From contig OY754337.1 of assembly GCA_963573305.1 (NCBI GenBank), positions 74,289,094 to 74,353,093 of the forward strand: a stretch of DNA of 64,000 nt. Reading direction: 5' to 3'. This DNA is from Pyrrhosoma nymphula (lineage: Eukaryota; Arthropoda; Insecta; Odonata; Coenagrionidae). The position numbers and the translations under genes are program-made. The notes under the pieces were generated by a model, which saw only the letters and a program-made list of their open reading frames with translations, had not been told where the DNA came from and ran no database searches. Below, piece after piece: positions 1-9,120 of the stretch (position 1 is its first letter; each line of letters starts with the position of its first letter).

Positions 1-404
1 TGAAGGATGAGAGAATGCAGGATGTGAATAAGAAACCCAAATTGATTATAAATCAAATGCAGGCAGCCATGAAGAGCTCGTGGGGAAGTTAGTTGACGAA
101 AATTGATAGGTCTTTGAGATAAATCCTAGATCAGAAAGGGGAATGAATTGCTATGACTGCCGTAAGGCCTACCTACTCGCTTAGGGTACAATTTATTAAT
201 TCACATATTGTAAAATACATCAAATCTCACATATTATTCATCAAGGCCCTATTATTACGTTTGCTTCTGGGATTTAGGGCACCAGCCAGATGCTACATTT
301 CTTATGATTTCTTTAAAAAAGCCTGTGTATATTTTAGTTCGTTCGAAATTTTGCAGTGGCAAGTTTATAATAGACCATAACAGCTGCCAATTAGACTTTT
401 AACT
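1..404. other. Unassigned sequence at window start
   Basis: No coding region, RNA gene or repeat could be recognised. Only short open frames without family resemblance are present. It precedes a CR1-like 3' untranslated tail. Confidence 0.4.
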
Positions 405-772
405 AGTTTTTTTGATAGGTAGTGTAGCTCTTGTTAGTAGTATTAGTACACCATAATACTTGTATTATTTTGTGCTACCTAGTACTTCCACCACGCCGTG
501 CTCGTTTCTTGAATCTCTTTCCGTTTATGAAGTTGCAAGATACATAAATACTAACGATCCCTCTAACATTGGTAGCATATTTATAGTGTAGTGCATGCTT
601 ATAAGGCTTCGTCTCGTGACAAGCATTTGCGATTTATGTTAATTCATCAATAGTAGAAGTTACAGTAACTTAAATAGGGTATGTTGTAATACATGTTGGT
701 GGCTACTTACCCCCTGCAACATACCCTTGAGGTGGCTTGAAGGTTATTCGGTAGATGCAGATAGATGTAGGT
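405..772 (+). mobile_element. CR1-like LINE 3' UTR fragment
   Basis: The segment matches, with substitutions, the 3' untranslated tail after the reverse transcriptase ORF of the better-preserved LINE ending near 12452, and is closer still to the tails at 14390-15484 and 24880-25122. Shared landmarks are a GGTAGTGTAGCT start, a conserved 'acattggtagca' block, an ACCCTTGAGGTGGCTTG block and a tail built from GTAGATG-type hexamers. Ending in a short microsatellite rather than poly(A) is typical of CR1/L2-type LINEs. No coding part is attached, so this is a 5'-truncated dead copy. Confidence 0.75.
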
Positions 773-827
773 GAACTGCTCAGATCATCATCATTATGTC
801 AGTGCCCTGTTCCACTTTCGTTGGTCT

Positions 828-1215
828 AGGTATTGACTAAGCGCCTCCATCTGGGCCTTTCATTATACACTTCCTGCCTCACAACATCCTCTCTTTTCAA
901 TTTCGGTTCTAACTTCATCTATCCATCTTCTCCTGTGTCTTCCCCTTTGTCTTATACCTTCTTCTATCTTTTCCAACATAATTTTAGGTATCCATACATT
1001 TTCCATTCTCATTACATGACAAAACCATCGTATTATGTTGCTAGAAATTTGCTGTCTTAAAGTTTTAATATTCAGCTGTGAGCTTATTTAAGTTGATGGC
1101 TGATTCTATGGCTTTTAAGCTGATTCTATCAAATCTTGTTTATCCCGCAATATTTCTCAGGAACTTCATTTCTCCTGCCGTTATTCTACTCCATTGTCTT
1201 TAAGACATTGTCCAA
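828..1215 (-). pseudogene. RTE-like LINE reverse transcriptase C-terminal remnant
   Basis: On the minus strand the region reads through a recognisable LINE polyprotein C-terminus: RWFCHVMRM, then IPKIMLEK and a basic RGRHRRRWIDEV stretch ending EIEKRG. This is the 'RW.GHV.RM ... GR.RGRPR.RW.D' pattern found after the reverse transcriptase domain in RTE-like and related endonuclease-reverse transcriptases. The upstream part is out of frame and stops follow shortly after the motif, so it is a fossil. Clade assignment is tentative; the LINE C-terminal identity is more secure. Confidence 0.65.
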
Positions 1216-1539
1216 GTTTCTACCCGTAAAGAATTATCGGTTAATAATAGCTATTGAACATTAACATTTTCGCTTTCTGTGGCACTTTATTGTAATACAA
1301 CAAATGTTTGATGGCCTGGAGAAATCTCATATGTGAGGATTAAATTTTATGCACGTTCACCATTCATCTGCATCTACGAAGAATTATGCAAGCCATCACT
1401 AGGGTGTGTGGCACGGGGTGATTCCACACCAGGCATGCAGCACTCGTCTCAGTAAAAATCTAGACCTCGCACGTTCTATGTGCTATGTAAAAAGTTCTTT
1501 ATGTTCGTTCGAAAAGTGCTATGTAAATGAACATGCAAG

Positions 1540-1552
1540 CATGCATAACACT
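1540..1552. repeat. Target-site duplication, left of SINE
   Basis: CATGCATAACACT occurs here and again at 1716-1728, directly flanking the SINE body. The related, uninterrupted locus near 17062-17090 has one diverged copy, so this is a genuine insertion duplication. Confidence 0.85.
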
Positions 1553-1715
1553 AATTTTGAGGATACCGGGACTAGCCACGGTAGTTTAACCAGTTAAGCT
1601 ACCGAGGTAAAGACGCCTCGATAGCTTAACTGGTTAAAGCACTCGGCGCGAAATCGAGGGATCCGGGTTCGAATCCCGATCAAGGCGAATGATTTTTCCT
1701 CTGTGGAATATCGCA
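1553..1715 (+). mobile_element. tRNA-derived SINE with inverted A-box duplication
   Basis: A short retroposon bounded by a 13-bp target duplication. The tRNA-like unit spans 1615-1687. It has an A box TAGCTTAACTGG and a B box GGGTTCGAATCCC (1665-1677), an acceptor stem with 6 of 7 pairs, and an anticodon loop CGCGAAA. The loop lacks T33, so it is SINE-like rather than a functional tRNA. Upstream, 1580-1607 is almost the reverse complement of 1616-1643, so a second copy of the A-box arm lies head to head with the tRNA part and could form a ~23-bp hairpin. A short tail (TGATTTTTCCTCTGTGGAAT) follows and recurs at 18635-18690. Confidence 0.8.
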
Positions 1716-1728
1716 CATGCATAACACT
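1716..1728. repeat. Target-site duplication, right of SINE
   Basis: Second copy of the 13-bp CATGCATAACACT duplication made by the SINE insertion. Confidence 0.85.
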
Positions 1729-1945
1729 GCTTAAGAGACATATAGTGGTTAATATTACTTATACGATTAATATATGAATGCTACGAGTTACTACTTCATG
1801 CATGGAACAAAATAATGCCGGACCTTTCAAGCTGGGTGAAGTGTTAGTAATGATGCTATGTTATTGATCACAAGTGAAAAGTCTACCTAGTGAGGGCTGG
1901 AGTTTCGTATGATTGATCTATCGCAACTATTATGATCCTTTATTA

Positions 1946-2467
1946 CCATTGCGCAGCCATATGCCACAAATTCTTCCCCCTTCTCTCCAACACCCCCAAC
2001 CCCAGCAGCCTCTAACCCACCCCATTCCCCTTCGACTGTCCCTCAGCCGGCCATGACGCGGAAGGGGAAGTGAGGAAGGAGACAAACCCCTCCATCAAGT
2101 CCCCCTCCCCTTCTTCTCTCAATTCAAATGTAGAGATGGGGAAAAAGAGAGAGATGTAAATAGATGTAAATGCGTGTTTTTCCGCTCCACCGCTCTTTTC
2201 GGGGAAACTTTTTCCCGTTCCCTTCTTGTCTCTCCACCCATCCCTCCTCCTCTTTCGTCACCCGGGCGTAATAACGCCCACTTTTCTTTATTCAAGTCGC
2301 CCTTCGAGGAGTAGTCAGCCCCCGCCCAACACCACCTCCAGCAGCATCGGGAGGGATGAAATCGATGGGATCCCGAGAACTGTGCGTGAGGAGTTTTATT
2401 TTAAGGGGACGTGACGAGAGCTATTTGCGGTTTGAAATTATTTTCAGCGAGCGTGCATTGTATTGCT
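1946..2467. other. GC/CT-rich island, no gene
   Basis: A pyrimidine- and purine-biased stretch (C/T-rich around 1975-2120 and 2190-2350) in an AT-rich background. Open frames here have low-complexity Ser/Pro/Arg composition and no recognisable domain. Similar islands occur elsewhere in the window. Confidence 0.4.
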
Positions 2468-2469
2468 TA

Positions 2470-2515
2470 CTAGCTGAATTACCCGGCATTGCTCGGGATC
2501 ACATTTCCTTCATAA
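2470..2515 (-). mobile_element. Helitron-type 3' terminus
   Basis: Read on the minus strand the sequence ends in CTAG followed by T, preceded by 8 nt and a short hairpin (2482-2497, CCCG...CGGG). This is the usual Helitron 3' end: hairpin, then CTRR inserted 5' of T. The terminus resembles the one at 60735-60764, which borders a Helitron helicase fragment. No coding part or 5' end was found, so this is probably a fragment or non-autonomous relic. Confidence 0.5.
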
Positions 2516-2889
2516 CTGCTCATATAAAAGGAGAATCATTATATTTATTTTAATTGTTTTCTGAAAGCGCGGTTTTTAGATAAATACGATGGGTAAAGGA
2601 AAATCGATTGAGAAAATGAGAAACTTCATTCTTCAGGGTATCTGGTAAAATAAATTATAACTCTCTCTCTTGGGTGAAAGTAGTTCTTAAAAATAACCAC
2701 TGCACAAAACCCAATGCTTAGCATTTCTAATCAGCTTAACTAAGCAAAATGAATTTGAAATGCGTTAAAGACCTAAATCTGGCTATCAAGGAAATATGAT
2801 ATTGTTGATTTCAGAGAAAAATTCTCGTTTTTGCAACTAAAAACGAGATTTTCAGACAAATACACGGGTATATTTTAGACAAATACACG
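2516..2889. other. Unassigned AT-rich sequence
   Basis: No gene or repeat recognised. It could be the body of the Helitron relic that ends at 2470, but nothing internal supports that. It contains a duplicated 'agacaaatacacggg' at about 2855-2890. Confidence 0.35.
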
Positions 2890-3262
2890 GGCGTATAGAA
2901 AGCGTTACACAGATGTTAAACGAATTAGGCTGGGAGCCGCTAGAGACTAGGAGGCATCGCGCTAGGCTTAGATTACTTGAGCAATTAACAATATATATCT
3001 TTAAGAGCGACACGGAGAACATCATATTAGAACCCCACTATATTTACAGGTCCGACAGAAACGATAAATTAAGAGAGATATTTTGCCGAGCGGATAGGTA
3101 TGTGAATTCGTTTTTCCCCCGAACAATAAGGGACTTTAATAAATGCTAGGCGTAATTTCATTAGAGTGTTTCCTTTTTATATGTAAACGGCTTGTGTCCT
3201 AACACCCCCCGCCATACGCCTATTGAGGCGGCTTGCGGGGTAGTATGTAGATGTAGATACGA
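2890..3262 (+). mobile_element. CR1-like LINE C-terminus plus 3' UTR
   Basis: A frame from about 2900 to 3149 encodes the end of a CR1-type reverse transcriptase protein: SVTQMLNELGWEPLETRR, then a tract ending SFFPRTIRDFN. The same ending (FFPR.IRDYN) closes the LINE at 12090. A ~110-bp UTR follows with ACACCCCCCGCCATACGCC, a GAGGCGGCTTGCGGGG block and a GTAGATGTAGATA tail. The copy is severely 5' truncated and belongs to a different subfamily from the 9121-12452 copy. Confidence 0.8.
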
Positions 3263-4466
3263 GTTGAAAAAGATAATTGAATGAAAGAATTTTAAACTTA
3301 ACTCTTTCAACCATTTGATTAAAAAATCCCAACCCTCTATCTTGAGCGAGACTAATTTAAAAAAGCAAAAAATTAAACCACTGAACAAAATCCAATACGT
3401 AGCGTGGACCACCATTTTTGGGACCTTTAAAGGCCCTGAGATCTTATTAAAATAGTTTAAAATTTTCTCCTGTCTTGAGCTCTTGGTCCGCAAAATTTCT
3501 GTATGATCTGAGTAAAACTGTAGATTTGTATAAATGACAGGCAGACAAACATTCTATTATATTTACACAGATTTGACCCGAGTAAGACGTCGCTGTTGTG
3601 ACGTCAGACATGATAATATTCAGACGTTTACATGGCTCTGCCGGTTAACCTTGTGGAGTAATCTAATTCAAACCACTCTGAGGGTTTTAAAATTGTGGTA
3701 AGGAATATATTATTTTATATTTTATATTTACCGCTTTACTGTAGATCATTGAATTCATAACAGAAATGGAAGAAAATATGTGTTTCGTTTCACTGTCATA
3801 TATTTATGAGGCTTGCCTTAAATTATGGAGTATTTTGTTTTATCTTTCGGATAACTCTAGTCTGTTACTTTTCGAACGTCACCAGTTTTCCAGAAAGTTT
3901 ACTCAGAAATGAGGGCCCTTGGGCTTTATTGGTTGATTTTCCGTGTATGCCCTCTTTTTCACAGAGCTGTTGGGAAGAAACCTCTTTCCGCTGAGTGCGT
4001 GCTTAGCCTTCCATGATTTAGAATAAATTATATGTGTAAAATTACTTTCTCATTCTCGATTTACTTCATCTTATTGAAATTTATTATTAAAAATCAATTA
4101 AATGCTGCGAATTCTATAGTATTAATTGATAATAATTCTTTCCCAGAAATAATTCCTTTTGTTCTTTGCGAAAAGGAACGCTCTGTAACTTCTCCAAGAC
4201 CCTACTACAAGTCACGCCTAATTACAAGGACTGAGATCTACATTACAGAAAATTTAAGCCGTATAGCCTCCGGTTCAGTAACTTACAGGGTCGCTATGTG
4301 CATTTTCTGAAAGGCAGAGCATGACGTACACCACATATCATTTGTTTGAATACAGAGGCTGTCAAGAGGTTATCACGCGGCTGAATTTCAAGCAAGGCGT
4401 TCCCACGAAAAGTACCTTCTGGCATTATTTTCTTCCTTTCTTAAAAAAATCCCTCGAATCACATTT
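3263..4466. other. Unassigned AT-rich sequence
   Basis: Only short open frames with no family resemblance. It borders the left target duplication of the large composite element. Confidence 0.4.
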
Positions 4467-4474
4467 GGATATTT
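4467..4474. repeat. 8-bp target duplication, left of composite element
   Basis: GGATATTT lies immediately outside the left arm, which begins GGCTAAAGGTAG. The same 8 bases lie immediately outside the right arm at 13358-13365. Confidence 0.8.
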
Positions 4475-5387
4475 GGCTAAAGGTAGTTTCGTGGGGCCCC
4501 CAATACCTCAGGTATACGAGACCCAAGGAAGGTGTAATTAGTGCGGTCCTCGCTCGAAGAAGACCCCTTTCCGAACCCTTCCTCGAGCTCCGAGAGATAA
4601 TCCGGGTCGTCGGACACAGCGTGAGGTTACCCCGGCAGACATGACCATCCGTAGTACATTTTTTACTTTAATAATTCGGATGCTTAGAGATTAATAAATA
4701 AAGTAATGTTACTCCTGACGGCGGAGCGATTAAGTACGTCTTTTGATCGAGGTTCTAAGATGAGAAATAACGATTTTACGAAAGTTGATGTGATTTTAAC
4801 CGATTGCCTCCAGAAAAAGTGCAACGCCGAAGCTATGGGAGGGGAGGGGGGAAAGCAAGAGGCGCTTTTTTCTCCCCCGACTCCTATTATAAGCTAACCC
4901 ACGTGGGATGTCCTGCGAGGGTGTTTGGAGGAGGGTGTGTTTTCACCTACTTTCACTATTTTATCTATTCCTGTATTTGCAGAGTATTGTATAAACGTTA
5001 AAAGAAAGGCAAGAGGTGCATTTTTCTCCTCCCACTCCGCTTTTAAGCTTACAGTATTTTATCTAATCCTCTAATAGCAGAGGGATGGATAAAAGTAACC
5101 GAGCTAATCGTAGATCAACCATACGCAGTGAGTTGTTCGGCTTAAAAAGTAGTTAGTCGAATTTTGAACATAATAGAATTACAGAAAAAAACAAAACAAG
5201 AGTACCGGACATAATTTTCAGGGACGATCAAATCTCCTTAGTAAAGAACACTAATACATTAGTAGTAGTAGTCAATTAGCGTATCGTAAGGAATTAAATC
5301 GCATGTTTACATCATCTTGTTGATATTACAGGAGCAGGTGCCATAACTGGAACACAATACTGGCTCACCGACGATATCTAGGCCAGT
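4475..5387 (+). repeat. Left inverted arm of composite element
   Basis: Reverse-complement partner of 12452-13357 at roughly 99% identity by eye. Differences include CCAAGGAAGG versus CCGAGTAAGG, two extra C in the right arm's C-run, and single substitutions near 4677, 4790 and 5312. The last ~50 bp of the arm is CR1 endonuclease sequence that continues outside the arm to about 6360. The arm holds no convincing gene; its short open frames are repeated in the partner simply because the DNA is duplicated. Confidence 0.9.
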
Positions 5388-6360
5388 GAAGTATTCTAAA
5401 CAGGTTTTAATATACATACAGGACATGACTAATTGATCTGGAGGAGGAGTGTTCATATCGGTAAAGAACACGAATGCAGACCGTAAGATGCCCGGAAACA
5501 AATATTGAGTCAGTGTGTCGCTCTTTCAAATGTTATAAATAAAAAAATACGTGTGCTCGTTCTACAGACCGCCTGACAGTTATAATAAGTCAATCATTGA
5601 ACTCGAGATACAAATAATGAATGTAAATCCCAACGATTCGGGACGAAGCTTCATTATAGGCGGAGATTTCAATGTCCCTTTAGTAGATTGGAGAAAATAC
5701 AGCTACATTTCAGGGAGGAGAGAAAAAGGCAGCTGCGAGGCGCTTTTAGCTATGTTTACGTCGGACAACTTAGAACAGATACACCAAACAGAGGAGACGA
5801 TATTCTTGATTTTCTGGCGACAAATTTACCAGATAAAGGGGTAAATGTTGAAACTATAAATGGTATTAGCGACTATAGAGTAGTTACAGGTCAATTCTGA
5901 TTTGACCAGTATTAGAATCATAATAAGAGGAGAAAAATATTGGTTCATAGGAAAGCTGATGTCATCGCACTTGGACTTTATCTACAGGAATCCCTTGTTG
6001 ACTTTCGAAAGGAAAGTGGAAAAGATACAGAGGCGACTCAAAAAAGGTTTGTATATATCGTACGTTTTGGGATTGAAAAATACATTCTATTCAAATATAA
6101 AAGGGAGGGAACAAGCTGAAATGGTATAATTGGTGTATATTTGGAGGTGAGGGAAGCGCTAAGGCAGAATAGAGTTTTCCATGCTAAAAGGGAGCAAATT
6201 CTAGCAACTACCAACAATATAGGTAGTGATTCAGCAGTCAAAAAGTAAAGGGCATCTAACACGGCTTTCAAGGAAGCATTAAATAATTCCTTCATGGAGT
6301 TTAAGAGAGAAACTCTCGACAATCAGCTCAGAACTAAATAATAAGTTATAGTTCGTAGCG
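5335..6360 (+). pseudogene. CR1-like LINE endonuclease fragment
   Basis: Decayed apurinic/apyrimidinic-type endonuclease (AP endonuclease) of a CR1-like LINE. Recognisable blocks are an IGTQYWLTDDI-like stretch at 5340-5385, CSFYRPPDS at 5554-5580, GGDFNVPLVDW near 5660-5690, then, after a frameshift, DILDFLATN and a GISDYRVVTGQF block ending at 5897. The aligned blocks in the copy at 9154-10332 are TESWLTDDI, CSYYRPPN, GNFNLPSIDW, NILDLLATN and GISDHRAV. Several stops and frameshifts make it nonfunctional. The endonuclease N-terminus is missing; non-LINE arm DNA sits directly upstream. Confidence 0.8.
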
Positions 6361-6760
6361 GTAGGGTGACTGTAATATCAAACTATTGTTCTCAAACCAT
6401 TACACTTTGATGTTTTATTAAATTTCCGTTTATTTTTCTTGGAATTGATTTGAACATGAGAAACAAATTCGAGAATTTTACTGTTCTGTGCGTGAGCATT
6501 ATATTGAAAACCGAACTGAATTGGCCATGGATTTTAAGAATGTGTTCCTGGCCACTGGAAAATTAAATTTTTCCATGAAATTGTTGTATGCTCTCAAATC
6601 TACCACTAATATCAATTTGAATGGCCATTCAAATTAAAGCCAATCAAACCAATACTTATGGTAGCCCTGAAAAGGGCATTGTCAATCAACAATGATGTCA
6701 GCAGCTGGAAGCGTTGTCATTAATACTATCGGCTAAAAACCTTGTCGGTTAAGCCTTTTT
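6361..6760. other. Unassigned flank downstream of Merlin transposase
   Basis: No gene. At 6727-6752 an imperfect palindromic GGCTAAAAACC...GGTTAAGCC stands close to the transposase stop and shares GGCTAAA with the outer ends of the composite element. It may be a transposon end, but no matching duplication was found. Confidence 0.3.
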
Positions 6761-7657
6761 CTATTTATTCGGGTAGAGGCATTTCATTGCTCTAAAGAAA
6801 TCGGCGTATAATTCTCCTTTTCTGTGGTGCCTGCTCCTCCAGACATATTCCACTAAATATGTCTCAAAGGACTCCACGCAAATTCTGCCAATTCTTCTCC
6901 GCATATCCCTCTTCACTGTCGACCACAAACGCTCGATATTCTGAGTATGCGTCTGCTTATCGCCTGGCTTCACGAAGTTAACGGAGTGATTAACGACGTC
7001 GTGCTGGTATCCCAATTCGGCTAGCCCACTTTATCCCCTCCACATATCGGTCTTAAGGACTGACCCCTTTTTAACGTATTTTTTGATCGCCTCGTTGAGA
7101 GTGGCAGCGTCTCGTCTTTCAACGAAACACAGAAACGTTTCCCGAGTTTCCCTGTCAATCCCTAATCCCAATACCCACTTGGTCCTGGTAACCCTGCAAC
7201 GATTGTACTTCCGACGACCAAAGGCGCTCTCATCAATCTCCACTATGTGCCCGGGGCCCCCTATCTGCCGGCTCTCCTCCTGTAGCCATACAAGAATGAG
7301 CTCCCTCAAGCTGGAAACTATTCTAGCTACAGTATGTCGTTCCAGCCGCACTTCCATTGAAATGACATCGGCTGGATAGCGATTCAGCCAGCCGACAGCC
7401 ACCGCCATAACGTTCTCGACTCCAGTTTTGAAGTTGGCGAAGAAGGTCTCTGTCGTTATGGTGTTCGACTGCAGGCACGTCGAATTTTTGCTACGGTAAG
7501 CAGGAAGCCTACCCTTGCCTTTGGACTTCACTGCCCGCATATTCCCACATCTACATCTCTTCCTTTTGGGAATGATGCCCAAAGTTAGGAGGAATTTGAC
7601 AATTCCAACGAGAGCGATATGGTCCCGGAACGAGGAGATGCTCGTCATGAATTCCAT
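6761..7657 (-). pseudogene. Merlin/IS1016-type (ISXO2-like) DDE transposase, one nonsense codon
   Basis: A cut-and-paste transposase of about 298 codons. An N-terminal cysteine pair occurs in a KRCRCGNM block. The catalytic core reads HIVEIDESAFGRRKY (first acidic residue about D142), then SVLKTDMWRG (about D204), then HTQNIERLW (about E242). The VDES/IDES...TD.W.GY...H.N.IE..W pattern is diagnostic of the ISXO2-like/Merlin family. Reading continues in the same frame through a single TAA (7031-7033), right after the second catalytic block, into GYQHDVVNHSVNFV. The family usually has an aromatic residue here, so one substitution probably killed it. The rest looks intact, implying recent inactivation. 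No clear Merlin ends were identified. Confidence 0.85.
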
Positions 7658-7755
7658 GTCTGCCTGAATGACAAAAATTGAGAAGTGACATTTACAACAA
7701 CACGCTAGCAGTGAAAGTCAGTTACCACCCGCTGTCAGCCCATTAGCCCATCCTC
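7658..7755. other. Spacer between Merlin and Mutator-like transposases
   Basis: Short noncoding gap between two transposase genes in the same orientation. No promoter or terminal repeat could be identified with confidence. Confidence 0.3.
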
Positions 7756-8040
7756 TTAAGGATAGTCACTAGACCTTAGTTTTTTCTGTCCTGCCGTCTC
7801 CGATGGAGACAAATTCCTGCAGCTAATTGGACATTGAACATCGATTATGCCTTTGCCATCTTCTAGAACTCCGCCTGGCCATTCTATGCCCGTTGAAGAT
7901 CCGCTCCAATTCTTATAACAGACGTGATCCTTAATTTCAGCAGTACCATCCTTCGAACGCCCATGCGCACATATACAGCAGTATTTGTTTCGCACTCCAA
8001 TGAAGAGTACTTTTTTGGAGCGATAGCCGACAATGCACGC

Positions 8041-8142
8041 CTGCGTAGAGCGCAAGAGTCATTGTGTTAAATTATGGCGTTTAATTTCGTCATGTAAACA
8101 CAATTTCAAATATATGTTAAAGCGACAGTGTTTAATATGCAC
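8041..8142 (-). other. Intron of Mutator-like transposase (102 bp)
   Basis: Begins GTGCAT after codons for LSGV and ends CTACGCAG before codons for ACIVGYRS. Splicing restores the LSGVA..G block; without it the frame runs into a stop. Confidence 0.65.
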
Positions 8143-8435
8143 CACTCCAGACAGGGAATTGTAATTTGTTCGATAAGATCTCTTTGCCCATGATCCATCG
8201 CAGACAAAAGTTATCATAGGAATTCCATCTTTGTCTATTTCTCCCTTTTCAATGGCTATATCTGCTTCCTCCTTTGATGCAGATTTTATTTGCTCCCATG
8301 CAACATCGTGGATGGTAGATGCTACTTTCTCCTGATGACGCACAAAAGTATAATTGCCATGGAAGGTATATCCAATAAGGAACACATCTCATTCATCTGT
8401 GAGTATCCTTGTCCAATGCATAACATTCCTGTGAC

Positions 8436-8564
8436 CTATAGAAAAGTTAATGTATATATTTTAGAGAGCCTTCCGCCTTAAGCGGCACCTATACGGAATG
8501 CCAAGTTTTTGAACACATATTTAGTAATCAAAGACAAATACGATTTATAAACCTACTGACTAAC
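8436..8564 (-). other. Intron of Mutator-like transposase (129 bp)
   Basis: Begins GTTAGTCAG and ends TTTCTATAG. Joining gives DINKAI followed by VTGMLCIGQGYSQ, which matches the family's N-x-A-x-V-x-G block. An alternative donor (GTAGGT) four bases further on shifts frame and fits less well. Confidence 0.55.
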
Positions 8565-8828
8565 TATAGCTTTATTTATGTCCATCTTTATGTCGTGTGG
8601 GTCTTCATTACAAATGCTCTTCTCAATTCCACACATCTTGCACTTCAGGTGGAATTCACTGAAAAATCCCTTTCGTGTTTCTTTGATTAATTCCATATCC
8701 GAAATAGAACAGTCTAGTGGGTCGTGCCTTTCAAAATTCCTCAAGACGCTAAATAGATACTCGACATTGAATATACAACTTCCTTTAGGCACACCATTAG
8801 CCGGAGTACTGAAAGCCCTATAATACAA

Positions 8829-9120
8829 ACAAAATTAAGGCCTTGCCAACAAACTGTGTTTGCGAAAGTTTCAGGAATAAATCCAATACCAAATTAATGA
8901 TGGCTGAGAGAAGATGATCTCACAAAATAGTAGGAAGTCAAATGATTATATTAAGTACTGACAAGCATAGTTGGGCACGATTCGCCATTACGAATCACGG
9001 TCCACGAATCTAAAGTGTATATTTACTTTTGTTTGAATTATCTATGATTCGTGATTCAGAACTTGGTTTTAACCAATTTGTGTCGGGTGTCTATAAATCG
9101 CTCGGGTGTCCACTATACAT
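8829..9120. other. Unassigned spacer
   Basis: No gene. It contains a GATTCG(C/T) motif repeated in both orientations near 8981-9060, which could pair as a weak hairpin. Confidence 0.3.

Larger units (their letters stand above)
1366..1945 (-). mobile_element. CR1-like LINE 3' UTR (minus), interrupted by a SINE
   Basis: This fragment runs parallel to 16869-17310: both share a GTGATTCCACACCAGGC-type block, a 'gtaaatgaacatgcaa' block, 'tatagtggttaatat' and 'tactacttcatgcatggaac'. The 16869 copy opens with RC(GTAGATG)n followed by the reversed tail of a CR1-like LINE, which identifies the family. In this copy a SINE (1553-1715) is inserted with a target duplication. No coding part is present. Confidence 0.7.
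7756..8828 (-). pseudogene. Mutator-like (PF20700-type) transposase, spliced and decayed
   Basis: Three exon-like blocks on the minus strand encode a protein like the 'Mutator-like transposase domain' family of insect genomes. Block A (8828-8565) includes DCSISDMELIKETRKGF and FHLKCKMCGIEKS. Block B (8435-8143) starts VTGMLCIGQGYSQMNEM and continues after a one-base frame slip near 8370-8385 with TFVRHQEKVASTIHD and DGSWAKRSYRTNYNSLSGV. Block C (8040-7756) reads ACIVGYRSKKVLFIGVRNKY, CCICAHGRSK and CYKNWSGSST, then degenerates. Two GT-AG introns join the blocks in frame with family spacing. The N-terminus and the catalytic C-terminal part are missing or scrambled, so it is inactive. Confidence 0.75.

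Noticed and set aside
1615..1687. Candidate functional tRNA gene
   Set aside because: A and B boxes are present, but position 33 is G rather than T, one acceptor pair is mismatched and the unit sits in a retroposon with target duplications. It is the head of a SINE.
4804..5001. Conserved 65-codon frame repeated at 12829-13026
   Set aside because: The identity comes from the inverted arms being near-identical DNA; composition is low complexity and the frame has no domain. Not evidence of a gene.
6727..7745. GGCTAA-type sequences on both sides of the Merlin ORF as its terminal repeats
   Set aside because: Only six bases agree and no 8-9-bp duplication flanks them.
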